Shown here: positions 22,723-33,944 of the stretch, in pieces
Numbering within the stretch: position 1 is the stretch's first letter
How the letters are laid out: every line of letters begins with the position of its first letter
Assembly (NCBI GenBank): GCA_024734495.1
Contig: JALMQS010000303.1
Coordinates: forward strand, 85,188 to 149,187
Origin: Forficula auricularia
Lineage: Eukaryota > Arthropoda > Insecta > Dermaptera > Forficulidae
Reading direction: 5' to 3'
Length of the DNA: 64,000 nucleotides
Notes under the pieces: model-generated
Seen by the model: the letters and a program-made list of their open reading frames with translations, nothing else
Told to the model about the DNA's origin: nothing
Database searches by the model: none
Position numbers and translations under genes: made by a program

Positions 22723-23098
22723 AAACAGAAAAGTGAGTTAAAAGTATAAGTTAGGTGAAAATACAACGGCCTTGACATGTTGAAAGCATCTTTCGAATAG
22801 ATTTTTGAAGTTAAAATTTAGGTTATCTAGAAAATGGCGGTCGGTAAACATAAATTAGTCCAAATAATTTGTGAATTGTAACTATTTATTGAACACGAAC
22901 AAATAATAATACAAACAGAAAAGTGAGTTAAAAGTATTAGTTAGGTGAAAATACAACGGCCTTGGCATGTTGAAAGCATCTTTCGAATAGATTTTTGAAG
23001 TTAAGATTTAGGTTATCTAGAAAATGGCGGTCGAGAAACATAAATTATTCCAAATAATTTGTGAATTATAATTATTTATTGGACACGAATAAATAATA
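22723..23098. repeat. Tandem dimer, 190-bp unit
   Basis: The two direct copies (22723..22912 and 22913..23098) contain ACAACGGCCTTG, GTTGAAAGCATCTTTCGAAT and AAAATGGCGGTCG and differ at a few positions. A short inverted fragment of the same unit recurs at 23859..23886 (ATGCTTTCAACATGCCAAGG). Function unknown. Confidence 0.75.
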
Positions 23099-23104
23099 CA
23101 ATAT

Positions 23105-23345
23105 AACTACGACGTTTGGATAGACTTATTCTGAGATCGTTCTCAAGTATATGATTATAAAGTTTAGGGAAAGCGGTGTTGGTTTATAGTGAAACATATT
23201 AAACACAGGAATTATTTAACGGGTTATAGTGGTATTTCACAAAGAGGAAATAAAATTAAAAAATTAAAAAATTAAAAAATCTTTTAATTTTATTTCCCCT
23301 TTGTGAAACACCACTATAACCCGTTAAATAATTCCTGTATATGAT
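23105..23345. repeat. Inverted-repeat relic related to F4
   Basis: GACGTTTGGATAG at 23110 is an F1-like fragment. It is followed by a hairpin whose arms read GGGTTATAGTGGTATTTCAC (about 23220) and its complement (about 23306..23326). The GGTGTTGGTTTATAGTGAAA module is the F4 terminal module. Confidence 0.5.
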
Positions 23346-23349
23346 TATA

Positions 23350-23965
23350 GGTTAACTGAATTTTCCGTATAATAGAAAATTCTATTTAACTATTTATAAA
23401 TCAGATTTAAGTTTATGATGCCAAATTTCTAATTTAAAAAAAAAAAAATCTACAATTCAATTGGACACATGACTCTAATATGCAACATTATCGATTTTAA
23501 CAAATCAGTCGAGTTAATATTATTTTTTAAAAATGACTTTGGAAGTAGAAATATCGTAAATTCAATAGAAAATTTTAACAAGTACATATAGGTACTACTT
23601 TAAGCATTGGAGGTCTGGGCCTAAATAATTTTTCACTTTTCAATTCATTAATTGGCCAATTTCTGTAATTCTACTAGAAATAGAGAGCTGCAAATATCTT
23701 TATCCTCTTTTGGATTATACCACTTAATTCCATTGGGATGCTAGTAGATGAAATGAAACAGGGACGGCTGTAATAGATCGTCATCATTTAATGTTTTTGA
23801 TTCGGCAAAACATAACACGCAACGTGTTGCTAACTTCCGAGACCTGTATGCAATCAGATGCTTTCAACATGCCAAGGCCGTTGCCAGAGATAGTATTAGC
23901 TATCGGTGTAGTGGTTGTTTACTTTTTTGGTTAATCTAATAGGAGGATCGATTTTTTGAAATGCG
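23350..23965. other. Intronic sequence
   Basis: No exon; only the 23859..23886 fragment noted under the 190-bp dimer is recognised. Confidence 0.4.
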
Positions 23966-23969
23966 GTGG

Positions 23970-24130
23970 CTGGAATTCGGTCAGTGGAGGTCGCGGGGCT
24001 TCCCCTGAGCACGTGGCGAGAAAACGCTCCGCCCCTCCTGGGCAGAAGGGGCTTCCCCTAATCGACTCCTGGCTAGCTGACCATCGACACGTGCAGCTAA
24101 CCCTTCTCTAAGAGAGAACCTTTACCTTTC
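23970..24130. promoter_or_regulatory. GC-rich island with two kappaB-like motifs and two CACGTG E-boxes
   Basis: GGGGCTTCCCCT occurs twice in direct order (23995..24006 and 24048..24059) and contains GGGGCTTCCC, which fits the Rel/NF-kappaB consensus GGGRNNYYCC. CACGTG occurs at 24010..24015 and 24088..24093. The block is unique and GC-rich inside a kinase intron. Enhancer function is inferred from motif density only. Confidence 0.35.
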
Positions 24131-24349
24131 CAGCAAAAGAACTCGCCAGGTGAATGAATTACCTTCAAATGGAAAAAAAATCTATTCTAGTCTACTGAGT
24201 TTAATACTCGGCTCACAACGGGTTTCAAATGTCACACATAAATTAGAATATTTTTATTACCCTCTGACAGAAAAAAATATTAAAATTCTTCTACATTGTT
24301 AATAAAAATATCAATTAATACATTATGATAGTATTTTTCATTCTATTCT

Positions 24350-24625
24350 TCTTTAAGCGCCATATCTGGTCTCCCTGACGTTTCGGCACCTCTCCACATA
24401 TACCTGTGCTGAGTGTGTTTAGCTGTTTTACAGAGACATACGGGACCTACTTTTTAACGCCGGTTCCGAACGGCTAGTTTGTGGTTGACTAGGCAATTAT
24501 ACTCTTGGTAGTTTGCCATTGCTTTCCAAGAGGCGTCGACTACAAATATTTGTCGAGACTCAATCTCAAACCATCATATTTCAGGATAGCGGCCCGACAC
24601 TCTGACCACTGGCCCACAGTCGCGT
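24350..24625 (-). mobile_element. SINE family S2, copy 2
   Basis: Full-length relative of 12962..13240. The minus strand begins GACGCGACTGTGGGCCAGTG and continues TGGTCAGAGTGTCGGGCCGC, a tRNA-like head with an A-box. The tail carries AAGAAG. The plus frame 24505..24723 crosses it and is not a gene. Confidence 0.7.
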
Positions 24626-24734
24626 CATTCATTAAAAATATTAATTACAGTTTTTTTAAAAATATTTTCAATTTTCTCATTGGAAGTTTGTTTATAATAA
24701 AAATATCTTGTCACACAACGTGATTGAATATATA

Positions 24735-26090
24735 ACTGTCCCTTTGACTATATACATAGTAGTCCGAGACCTGTCCCCTCTACGATATTTATATAATTTG
24801 AATTCTATTACACAACAAATTGATATGTTATCTTGAAAAAATGATTTAAAACTTTTGGTGGTTTTGCTAATTTTTTCAAAATATCTCCGAAATATTATTT
24901 TGATAAAAAAAATTTAAGAACATTTGTAGGTCTATTTTCTAAGCAAAAACGTTATTTGAACTGTGATTGTATTAAGATTTCTATTTGTTTTTTAGTAGTC
25001 CTTGGACTTCTCAGCTTTTTGCCTTTAAAAACTTTTACTGTTAAAATAAGATTTATTACAATTTTTAGGATATATTTGTTTATTTTAGGATTAATATTTA
25101 TACTTTCAGTTTTGAGACATCATAAAAAATTATCCACTTCTAAATAATAATAATTTCAGAATATAAAATTTTTTATTAAAAATAAATTAACCAAGCGAGC
25201 TGTCAGATACTCGATTGAGAATAACAAATCAAGTTAGTAAATCGCATGCGCGAGAGGCTATCGAGGGCTGTACCATAAAAACACGAACAAGCAGAAAATG
25301 TAGCTATCTTCATTTGGATGGTTAACACTGGGTGTTAAAAAGTAAAATGTAACGTCGCTGTTAAAACTTGGTTTAGAGAATAGCATTTTTTAACGTTGGT
25401 GTTATCACTTTACTTTTTAACACTCAATTTAGGATGTTAAATTTTAACGTCTGTTTTTAGAGAATAGACCTGATATGGCTTTTAATTTATAGTAAAATAT
25501 TATTTAAATAACTTCAAGTTTGAGAGTAGGTTTCCAATTTTAAAAGAAAATCTTCTTGTAGTAAAAGGTAAAAAAATTAATAACAAAGATTACAATAGTC
25601 ATATAAAGATGTTCTTAATTAGAGGTACTTTTTCTTATCAGATTTTTTTAAGATTTGAAGGTGAGATTTTTTTTAATTAATCTTGAGTGTAATAATTTTT
25701 TGGTCGCTTTATCACAAGTGATCATTATATTATCACGATCCGATGGCAAGTTGTTTGGATTGATATCATTTGACTTTTGAAACAAACTTGGTTTGATTTC
25801 TATTATCAGCAAATGATGAGACTATGTATATTTCATTTCAAGGTTTTTTCAGTCCAATCATATGATTAAACGAACATCTTATTTTTATAATACTTAATTG
25901 CCAAGAGTTATAAATTACTGAACAAAACAATGAATCGATTAGATTTTTGTGGGCTTTCTAGCTACAGAAATTCAGATTCAAAAATGAAGAAAATTATAAA
26001 ATATAATAAGTTAAAAAGCCATTTATTTGTCTGTATTCCAAAAAAAATATAATGATGAATCTGATAAGAATCTGCGGGCCGAGGAATTTG
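24735..26090. other. AT-rich intronic sequence with one inverted-repeat relic
   Basis: At 25328..25440 TGTTAAAAAGTAAA and TTTACTTTTTAACA face each other, with GTTAAAA repeats between, a decayed hairpin element. No exon. Confidence 0.4.
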
Positions 26091-26094
26091 TTTT

Positions 26095-26395
26095 TACTTC
26101 AAATATTTGGTTTTGATATTCACACTAGTTTTTGAGCTAGTTCATCCACAAAATTTGGTAACGCACACACTAACAGACATTTTGACAAAACAGTTATTAT
26201 CTCGAAAAATATAATTTTTTAGATGTTCACTTATTAGAGCTTTTTTGTAGACCAAAATGCCATGATTTCGCCCAATTTTTTTAATCAAAATAGTTTCAAC
26301 CGTTATTGAGATATTTCTAAAAAAGAAACAAAAAAACACTTTTTTCATGCACGATTACAATACTACCCTGTATGGTAAAGTAAAAATGAATTGTC
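26095..26395 (-). repeat. Dispersed repeat family I, copy 1
   Basis: It shares TTTTTGAGCTAG, CCACAAAATTTGGTAACGCA, GAGATATTTC and the terminal palindrome module CCCTGTATGGTAAAGTAAAA with 53868..54605 (opposite orientation) and 55795..56840. The 68-codon minus frame within it is repeat-derived. Confidence 0.6.
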
Positions 26396-26399
26396 CTAT

Positions 26400-27440
26400 G
26401 GGGTAATCAACTGTGGAATCCAACTTTGTATTAATATACTGTAATACGTTATGAAAAATTTCAATTTTCCAATTCAAATTGTTCCTTGACAAAAAATTTG
26501 CGAATCACACTAAAATTTGAGGAAAGCATAATGTTTTCCCTTTTCCCCCAATTTGCCTTTGAATTTAACCAGACTGTATACGCGTGTAGCAAAGTAATGA
26601 AGCCCAAGTAATTATAGCGCGAGGTACAGTGGTGATATATTTATTTGATCTACCCCATCTGTTGAGGAATGCTCAGCGAGGGTCGGTCGGTCCCCCTCAG
26701 GGGGGATGGATGTTTCCCTCTGCAGACTGCACATCTGCCCTCTGCTTTCTTTAGACCCATCCACCCTCTGGCTTTTCCCTTCCTCGGTATCTAGAATACA
26801 GTATTCTTCTTGTTCCTCTCGCACGCATCCCTTAACAATATCTTTTTCGCAAATAAAAGAAATGCATTTATTTTAATATTGTCAATACTGTCATTAGATA
26901 TTAAATATTATCTAATCCACGATGAAGGTCAATAAGATTTTTTTTTGTTGAATGTCATTGAATGATAATTTGCATTGATTATAGACAATTGAGTTTGCTT
27001 GGCCCAGGAGAAGACAGTGCAAAATACATTGGCAAGCTTTGCAAAAACACTCAGAGAATATTCCAACTCGGATAATTCGGCTGAAACCACCTGGGGATAT
27101 ATTTTTGTTAATAGCTTAGTGATAAAATTCGGGCATTCAAAAAAATTAAAACGACCTTATTTATTTATAAATTATAACATTCTGGTCTCTTTTCAATACG
27201 AATATATCTCAGGCCCCTATAAATTCACCATCATACAGTAAAATACCAGTAATATCTAAATTAAATAAACGGTTTTCTTCTTTATTGCTGCTAATTGCTC
27301 AAATTGTATAAACGCTTATTAGTTAAACAAAAAATATTAAAAAAACATTTTTTTAAACTTTAACGATTCGACATTTTGTTTGGATTCCTATTCGAAGTTT
27401 CATATGTCACACTACTGATTTTAGATGATATCCTGAATAT
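26400..27440. other. Intronic sequence with a unique GC-rich island
   Basis: Island 26625..26830 (CAGCGAGGGTCGGTCGGTCC) is unique here. A 70-codon minus frame crosses it but shows no domain. Possible enhancer or unrecognised exon. Confidence 0.35.
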
Positions 27441-27444
27441 ATGT

Positions 27445-27838
27445 TGCAGTAAAAACCCGTTTTTAGTAAGAACGAGTTCTTACTAGTTAAAACGCGTTTC
27501 ACTGAATACCTTTGTGGCAACTAGAGTTTACTGAGGCTGAGTTTGGTTCAAAAGTCTAGAATCTTCATTTTTGACCTTCCGGCTCATTTTGAGTGCTATT
27601 TTCAAAATTTTTTAAAAGAAAATGTCAAAAATTAGAAGGAAAGTTGTAGAGGATGTAATTTTTGATATTTTCGTTTAAAAAATTTTGAAAATAAAGACCC
27701 AAAATGAGGCGGTAGATCAAAAATGAAGATTCTAGACCCTTGAACCAAACTCTACCAACATCAGTAAACTAGTTGCCACAAAGGTATTCAGTGAAACGCG
27801 TTTTATCTAGTAAGAACCCGTTCTTACTAAAAAACGGG
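27445..27838. mobile_element. Foldback family D, copy 1
   Basis: Long inverted repeat. The left arm begins TTGCAGTAAAAACCCG, then AGTAAGAACGAGTTCTTACT, and continues through AACTAGAGTTTACTGA. The right arm is its complement, missing the last dozen bases. Copies at 33520..33938 and 60996..61374; half copy at 29195..29387. No coding sequence. Confidence 0.7.
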
Positions 27839-27844
27839 CTGATA

Positions 27845-29194
27845 AGACTATCTTATCGTGAAAACGCCTAATCTAAATGCTTTTATCAGAAACTCTTCAA
27901 TTGATCAAACCAGTCCATTGCCCTATATTATCAGTTAAAAATAGGAAATACCCGGTTTCTGCCCCAGGGCTAGAATCGTAGGCCTATACTATTTTTCATT
28001 AAGAAAATAATTAATTTGAATGTAAAAAATATTCAATATAAAGAAATAAATTTCAAAGCCCCTAATTTCAATTTATAATAATAATATTGTTACATGTAAA
28101 CTGTTTTATTTTTATTAGAATATAATGTGTTTACAAATCCCATGCATTGAATTATTCGATCGTGAATCAAAAATAAAATGAAAAAAGAGAAAATTGCAAA
28201 GGTCATTTCAGATTTGAAGGAGAAACAAATGGGAGTTGCTAAAATTTTGACCCTGAAACGGAGAGTTTAAAAAAATGACGCACACAAAAGTAACACCGTC
28301 GGCAATTTAAATGTACCTTGAACTTAATTTGAATAAATGCCTAAAGATAAGAGAAGATGTCATTTGCATCTGAATGCAAGAAATGAACATTAGAAAGCTA
28401 ATAAGAATCTATATTCTATAAAGAAGTGCTTCATAGGACTTTCCCTTGCCCTGCATTAATAAAAATATCAAATAATTGAAAGTTTTAAATTAAAAAATAG
28501 ATAATTTCCGGTGATGTAATTACAATACTTCACTTATTCTTTTAAGTGCAAGTAAAAATAAATATTACTTCATAAAAATGTATTTTTATGTTATATGAAA
28601 TATTGATGATTTTAAATAATATTTTTTATAAATTATAAAATTAAATATAATTAAATGCAATTTTAGTTCCAGAATTTGATTATTATTTTTGTTAATATAC
28701 CCTAATTTCAAGAGAAATTATTTTATTAATATGACAAAGTAAACTTTTATACAAAAGTGTTGGAATAGTTGTTTCCTTATTCAATTTTTTCTAGAATATT
28801 TTTAGTTTTAAGTTTTTTAGGCTTTTTAAAATTTTTTAATGTCAAAAATACCACCTTCACAAAAAAGTTTTTCTCCATTAGGTTCACTAACCATAACTAA
28901 CTTCACTTTTTAGTCGAATAAAAATATGTTAAAACTTTGCTCTACCTAGAAATAATTGTAATATAATTTTTATCAATGGATTCCTATGTAAAAATGACTG
29001 AAAAAAAAGATGGCGAAAAGTCTTCCACTCCGTGGGGTTGCCTAGGCCAATATGGCAGATTTTTCAAAATGGCCGCCGTATGTTTTTTGTGTTTATAGTC
29101 AATAAGTCCAAAACTAAAGTAGATTAAATATTTAATTTAGTAAAATTGAAAGAATTAAATTGCGCAAATTTCTGTATAAAAGGTCTAGATGTCT
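27845..29194. other. AT-rich intronic sequence
   Basis: Nothing recognised; a purine-rich, slightly GC-richer patch at 28985..29080 includes GGCCAATATGGCAG. Confidence 0.4.
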
Positions 29195-29387
29195 AATGTT
29201 GTAATTTTTGAGATTTTTGTTTAAAATTTTTTGAAAATAAACACCCACAATGATGCGGAAGGTCAAACATGAAGATTTTGAACTAAACTCAACCAACATT
29301 AGTAAACTCTAGTTGCCACAAAAATATTCAGTGAAACGCTTTTTATCTAGTAAGAACCCGTTCTTACTAAAAACAGGTTTTTACTGC
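29195..29387. mobile_element. Foldback family D, right arm only
   Basis: Matches the right arm of 33520..33938 (AAATAAACACCCACAATGAT to GGTTTTTACTGCA). The left arm is missing, so this copy is truncated or recombined with the copy at 27445. Confidence 0.6.
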
Positions 29388-29465
29388 AATATTATATATG
29401 TATATGTTTATTCGCACCAAGCAGAGTACAACCTCATGATTGATTTCTCTTTATAAATTGTCAAT
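29388..29465. repeat. F2 end fragment
   Basis: Reads ATATGTTTATTCGCACCAAG then CAGAGTACAACCTCATGATT, the outer end of F2; no hammerhead-like core remains. Confidence 0.5.
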
Positions 29466-29779
29466 TGTCCACCTTTAAAAACTGTATACACATCGATAAT
29501 ACTAATCTGATATTAATGTTTTACAGCGTTAAATTACCTACTTAACTTTTAAAGAGATAGGTGTTGGTTCAAGGTGAAACATTTTTTAATAATAAGAAAT
29601 TACAATATCAATAAAACTGTTATCCAAAGCCTCGAAATCTCAAAACCAAAAATATTCTAGAAGGAGATTATTCTATATAGATAATTGAGTGAAAAATAAA
29701 AATAAAAATCAACGCATAGCATGGCCAAGACTTGAAGATTTCTTTTTAGGGAAAAGGTCCATTTTTGTTCGTGTTTTAG

Positions 29780-30065
29780 CTATAAGAACGGTTGCCACCC
29801 TCTCTCTTTCTCTCTCTCATATTTTGTGGAGCTTTTGTGAGAGAGAGGAACGCGTTCTTGTACATTAAATAGAGCATCAGGGGATCGGGATCGGGGTGGG
29901 CACGGCTGGCTGGGTGCATCCCCAGTCGAAACAGCTGTCGTTGCTTCCACCTGGCACGTGACTACCACCCGCACACCTCACGTGCATCGCAGGTGGGCCG
30001 GACTAAGTCGGGCCATCCATTCTTTCCTCTCTGGTCCCTGCCCTGCTTGCCTGCCTCCCTGTCTT
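29780..30065. promoter_or_regulatory. GC-rich intronic island with five E-boxes in 64 bp
   Basis: CAGCTG 29932..29937, CACCTG 29948..29953, CACGTG 29955..29960, CACGTG 29979..29984, CAGGTG 29990..29995. All are CANNTG sites of types known to bind bHLH proteins (CAGCTG/CAGGTG for tissue-specific dimers, CACGTG for Myc/USF/clock-type dimers). The island is unique in the window and lies in kinase intron 1. Enhancer activity is an inference. Confidence 0.4.
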
Positions 30066-30184
30066 CAGCAAATCTTGACACAACACTTTCTTCTTCTTCT
30101 TCTTTAAACATAATCGTTTAGGTGTCTAGCTTGCTAGGTCATCAGAGAATTTTCAATATTCAATTGGTAATTGACCCCATACAA

Positions 30185-30335
30185 TGTAAAATATTTCTAA
30201 TTAAAAAGACTGATGATGAAGGGCGAAACTATAGTCGCAAACAAATGAATTATATATATATACATCAAGCATAGGACTACCTTTTTGATTTCTCTTTATG
30301 AATCAACAACCCTGTTACTCTCGGCAAAACAAAAT
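30185..30335. mobile_element. F2 element, copy f, internally deleted
   Basis: AAGACTGATGATGAAGGG runs directly into CGAAACTATAGTCGC, so most of helix II is lost. The right end CTGTTACTCTCGGCAAAA is kept. Confidence 0.55.
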
Positions 30336-30469
30336 CTTTTTTAAATTCTTTAAAATTCAATTTCATTTCATATTGCTATGAACATTATTAATGTTTTCTA
30401 AATTACCATGATGAGCAAGTAAAATAAAAAAATAAACTGTAACGGATCGTTGCTAAATTTTATCCAAAT

Positions 30470-30565
30470 TGTTTTTTTTTTTTAATGCAATCGAATGCAA
30501 GAAGGGGTGCGCCAGTACAATGTATCCTATGGATCTCGAAAGAGCCTTGCATTACCGAAGAGAAG
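30470..30565 (-). mobile_element. 5'-truncated LINE 3' end (same family as 50935..51750)
   Basis: Minus strand reads CTCTTCGGTAATGCAAGG, CTTTCGAGATCCATAGGA, GCGCACCCCTTCTTGCATTC and GATTGCATTAAAA, ending in an A-run, matching the 3' UTR at 51675..51750. It encodes nothing; the plus frame over it is accidental. Confidence 0.7.
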
Positions 30566-30719
30566 GGAGAAATTTGAAATATTAATATGTTTTGCTGGCT
30601 TGGTGTGTACTGGATATATTAATTTTTATCCTTTAACAATAAAAATTAATATGTTTATTCCTTTATTATTAATCAGATATCACTGGCAATTTGCAGTTCA
30701 TGTTGACTTTAATTCAAAA

Positions 30720-31080
30720 ATATTGATCGATTCTCATTTAATAGTCGAGGAATAACCATTCTAAATCGGATTTTTGACGTTTCGGTTATTATTAGTAACC
30801 ATTGCTGAAGACATGGAGGAATCGACTTAAAATCAAAAATAGCCATCGATTCTCATCTAATACTCGAGGAATAACAATTCTACATTAGATTTTTGACGCT
30901 TCGATTATTATTGGTAACCATTTCTGAAGACATGGAGGAAATGGCTTAAAATCAAAAATAACGATCACTTCTTATCTAATACTAGAGGAATAACCTTATT
31001 GCATTCCATTTTTGATGTTTTGACTATTAATGGCAACCTCTACTGAAAACGTGGAAGAATCAACTTAAAATCAAAAAGAC
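30720..31080. repeat. Three tandem ~118-bp repeats (also at about 32085..32450)
   Basis: Each repeat reads GATTCTCATTTAATAGTCGA, GGAATAACCATTC, TTTTTGACGTTTCGG and GAAGACATGGAGGAATCGAC with growing divergence from first to third. On the minus strand CCGAAACGTC with an adjacent stem (GGTTA/TAACC) resembles the 3' half of F1 hammerheads, but the CTGANGA box is not present (CTTCAGCAA instead). Confidence 0.7.
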
Positions 31081-31194
31081 TAAATTCTTTTTTGGTAAAC
31101 AACTCAAGTTTGACTCAAACACTTAGCCTTTTTGTTTTTATTAATATTTTGTCTACCTAATAATAAACTTGTTTTTGGCGTTCTCTTATTAATA

Positions 31195-31315
31195 TTACGC
31201 CCCGTCCGGTCGTACGGTAGTCATAACCTTAACGGATATGCCAATATGGTTGCCTAGCTAGTAGTGGCTCCCAGGATCGAGGCTATTAAATGACCGGGCT
31301 CATGCTGGTACTGGT
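31195..31315. repeat. Dispersed repeat family H
   Basis: GC-rich block GCCCCGTCCGGTCGTACGGT through ATTAAATGACCGGGCTCATG. A second copy is in unit B (about 32563..32683) and a diverged inverted copy lies at 43875..43985. Class unknown. Confidence 0.55.
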
Positions 31316-33519
31316 AAACAAAAATTAAAAAATTTTGACACTCAAGTTTCTATCAATATGCTCTTTTATCTTTCTAGCTGCAAACATAATATTTTAAAAT
31401 AATTTAATATCATACATAAATCGAAACGTGAATTCGGATAGTGTAAAAATGTCTAATCTAGGTGATTTCATTCTAAACACTTGAGTTGATAAATAACGCA
31501 ACCACCGAAGCTTAAATTCAACAGACCTGTTTTTTAAATTATATTTTATCCTTCGTCTATATTTATTTCTAATAACGAAGACGCCACTTTTAATTAGTAT
31601 GTTTGTTTAAAAAATTTAAAAATAAGTTACATATTCATTTTTATGATAATGAGAATATTAAATAACATTTAGTTCAAAGTATATAGATAGAAATTCTCAG
31701 CATTGATCGCTTAGTCATGTCATGAAATGTTAGGAAAGACGGTGGGCTTGTCCGAGTGTGAGCAGAACGTGTACTCCTGCCTGCTTGGCTGACTGAGTAC
31801 ACGTGCAGGAGTTCAGGAGTACCAAACTCTCTCGAATATCGCAGAGGATGTCGACATTGCGGAAGTCAGACACAGGCACAACTGGGACAAAATTGAAATA
31901 CACCTTTCCGCCATTATCAAAAGATTATATTAGAATAAAATAGAAAAAGAAACCAACAACTTGTCTAAAAGGTGGGGCTGATATATTAATTTTTATCCTT
32001 TAACACAAAAATTAATATGTTTGTTCCTTTATTATTAATCAGATATCACTGGCAATTTGCAGTTCATGTTGACTTTAATTCAAAATATTGATCGATTCTC
32101 ATTTAATAGTCGAGGAATAACCATTCTAAATCGGATTTTTGACGTTTTGTTATTATTAGTAAACTTCATTGCTGAAGACATGGAGCAATCGACTTAAAAA
32201 TCAAAAAATAGCCATCGATTCTCATCTAATACTCGAGGAATAACAATTCTACATTAGATTTTGGACGCTTCGATTATTATTGGTAACCATTTCGAAGACA
32301 TGGAGGAAACGGCTTAAAATCAAAAATAACGATCACCTCTATCTAATACTCAGAGGAATAACCTATACAATTCCATTTTTGATGTTTTGACTATTAATGG
32401 CAACCTCTACTGAAAACGTGGAAGAATCGACTTAAAAATCAAAAAGACTAAATTCTTTTTTGGTAAACAACTCAAGTTTGACTCAAACACTTAGCCTTTT
32501 TGTTTTTATTAATATTTTGTCTACCTAATAATAAACTTGTTTTTGGCGTTCTCTTATTAATATTACGCCCCGTCCGGTCGTACGGTAGTCATAACCTTAA
32601 CGGATATGCCAATATGGTTGCCTAGCTAGTAGTGGCTCCCAGGATCGAGGCTATTAAATGACCGGGCTCATGCTGGTACTGGTAAACAAAAATTAAAAAA
32701 TTTTGACACTCAAGTTTCTATCAATATGCTCTTTTATCTTTCTAGCTGCAAACATAATATTTTAAAATAATTTAATATCATACATAAATCGAAACGTGAA
32801 TTCGGATAGTGTAAAAATGTCTAATCTAGGTGATTTCATTCTAAACACTTGAGTTGATAAATAACGCAACCACCGAAGCTTAAATTCAACAGACCTGTTT
32901 TTTTAATTATATTTTATCCTTCGTCTATATTTATTTCTAATAACGAAGACGCCACTTTTAATTAGTATGTTTGTTTAAAAAATTTAAAAATAAGTTACAT
33001 ATTCATTTTTATGATAATGAGAATATTAAATAACATTTAGTTCAAAGTATATAGATAGAAATTCTCAGCATTGATCGCTTAGTCATGTCATGAAATGTTA
33101 GGAAAGACGGTGGGCTTGTCCGAGTGTGAGCAGAACGTGTACTCCTGCCTGCTTGGCTGACTGAGTACACGTGCAGGAGTTCAGGAGTACCAAACTCTCT
33201 CGAATATCGCAGAGGATGTCGACATTGCGGAAGTCAGACACAGGCACAACTGGGACAAAATTGAAATACACCTTTCCGCCGTTATCAAAAGATTATATTA
33301 GAATAAAATAGAAAAAGAAACCAACAACTTGTCTAAAATTTTTTCAACATCTTGAATAATTATCTTTCGGGGCTTAATTAGATGAAATTATCAACTTTAA
33401 ATTAAAAACAACATTTTCAAAACAAATAATTGCCTAGTTTTTTAAGAAAATATATTTTTGAATTTCAAACTACGACTATCTATTGTCTGAAGTGAGAAAA
33501 AACAATTTTATATAGATGG

Positions 33520-33938
33520 TGCAGTAAAACCCCGTTTTTTAGTAAGAACGGGTTCTTACTAGTCAAAACGCCTTTCACTAAATACCTTTAAGGCACCTAG
33601 AGTTTACTGATGATGGTTGAGTTTGGTTCGAAGGTCTAGAATCTTCATTTTTGACCTTCCGCCTCATTTTGGGTGTTTATTTTCAAAAAAATGAAAAAAC
33701 GAAAATGTCAAAAATTACATGCTCTACAACTTTGCTTCTAATTTTTGACATTTTCGTTTAAAATTTTTTGAAAATAAACACCCAAAATGAAGAGGAAGCT
33801 CAAAACTGAAGATTCTAGCCTAGACGTTTGAACCAAACTCAACCAACATCAGTAAACTTTAGTTGCCACAAAGGTATTCAGTGAAACGCGTTTTAACTAG
33901 TAAGAACCCGTTCTTACTAAAAACGGGTTTTTACTGCA
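33520..33938. mobile_element. Foldback family D, copy 2 (complete)
   Basis: Both ends present: TGCAGTAAAACCCCG at left and GGGTTTTTACTGCA at right. Arms pair over more than 150 bp around an AATTAGAAG-like centre. Confidence 0.75.
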
Positions 33939-33944
33939 ACATAG

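Larger units (their letters stand above)
30613..33338. repeat. 1.36-kb direct tandem duplication
   Basis: Unit A 30613..31970 and unit B 31980..33338 start GATATATTAATTTTTATCC and end CCAACAACTTGTCTAAAA. The last 900 bp are almost identical. The first 450 bp differ mainly by single-base indels in homopolymers, which is the pattern of long-read error as much as of mutation. Each unit holds a trimer of a ~118-bp repeat, a family H repeat and a GC-rich palindromic patch. Confidence 0.9.

Noticed and set aside
24372..24400. Hammerhead motif in SINE family S2
   Set aside because: CGAAACGTC is present on the minus strand, but CTGANGA is not, and the adjacent stem does not place it correctly.
25190..25440. 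Intact MITE
   Set aside because: An inverted pair is visible but termini and target duplication cannot be defined.
29780..30065. Coding exon in the E-box island
   Set aside because: The 64-codon minus frame has no splice sites that fit and no domain; motif density favours a regulatory reading.
30613..33338. CRISPR-like or satellite array
   Set aside because: Two long units with internal trimers in eukaryotic DNA; no short regularly spaced repeats with variable spacers.
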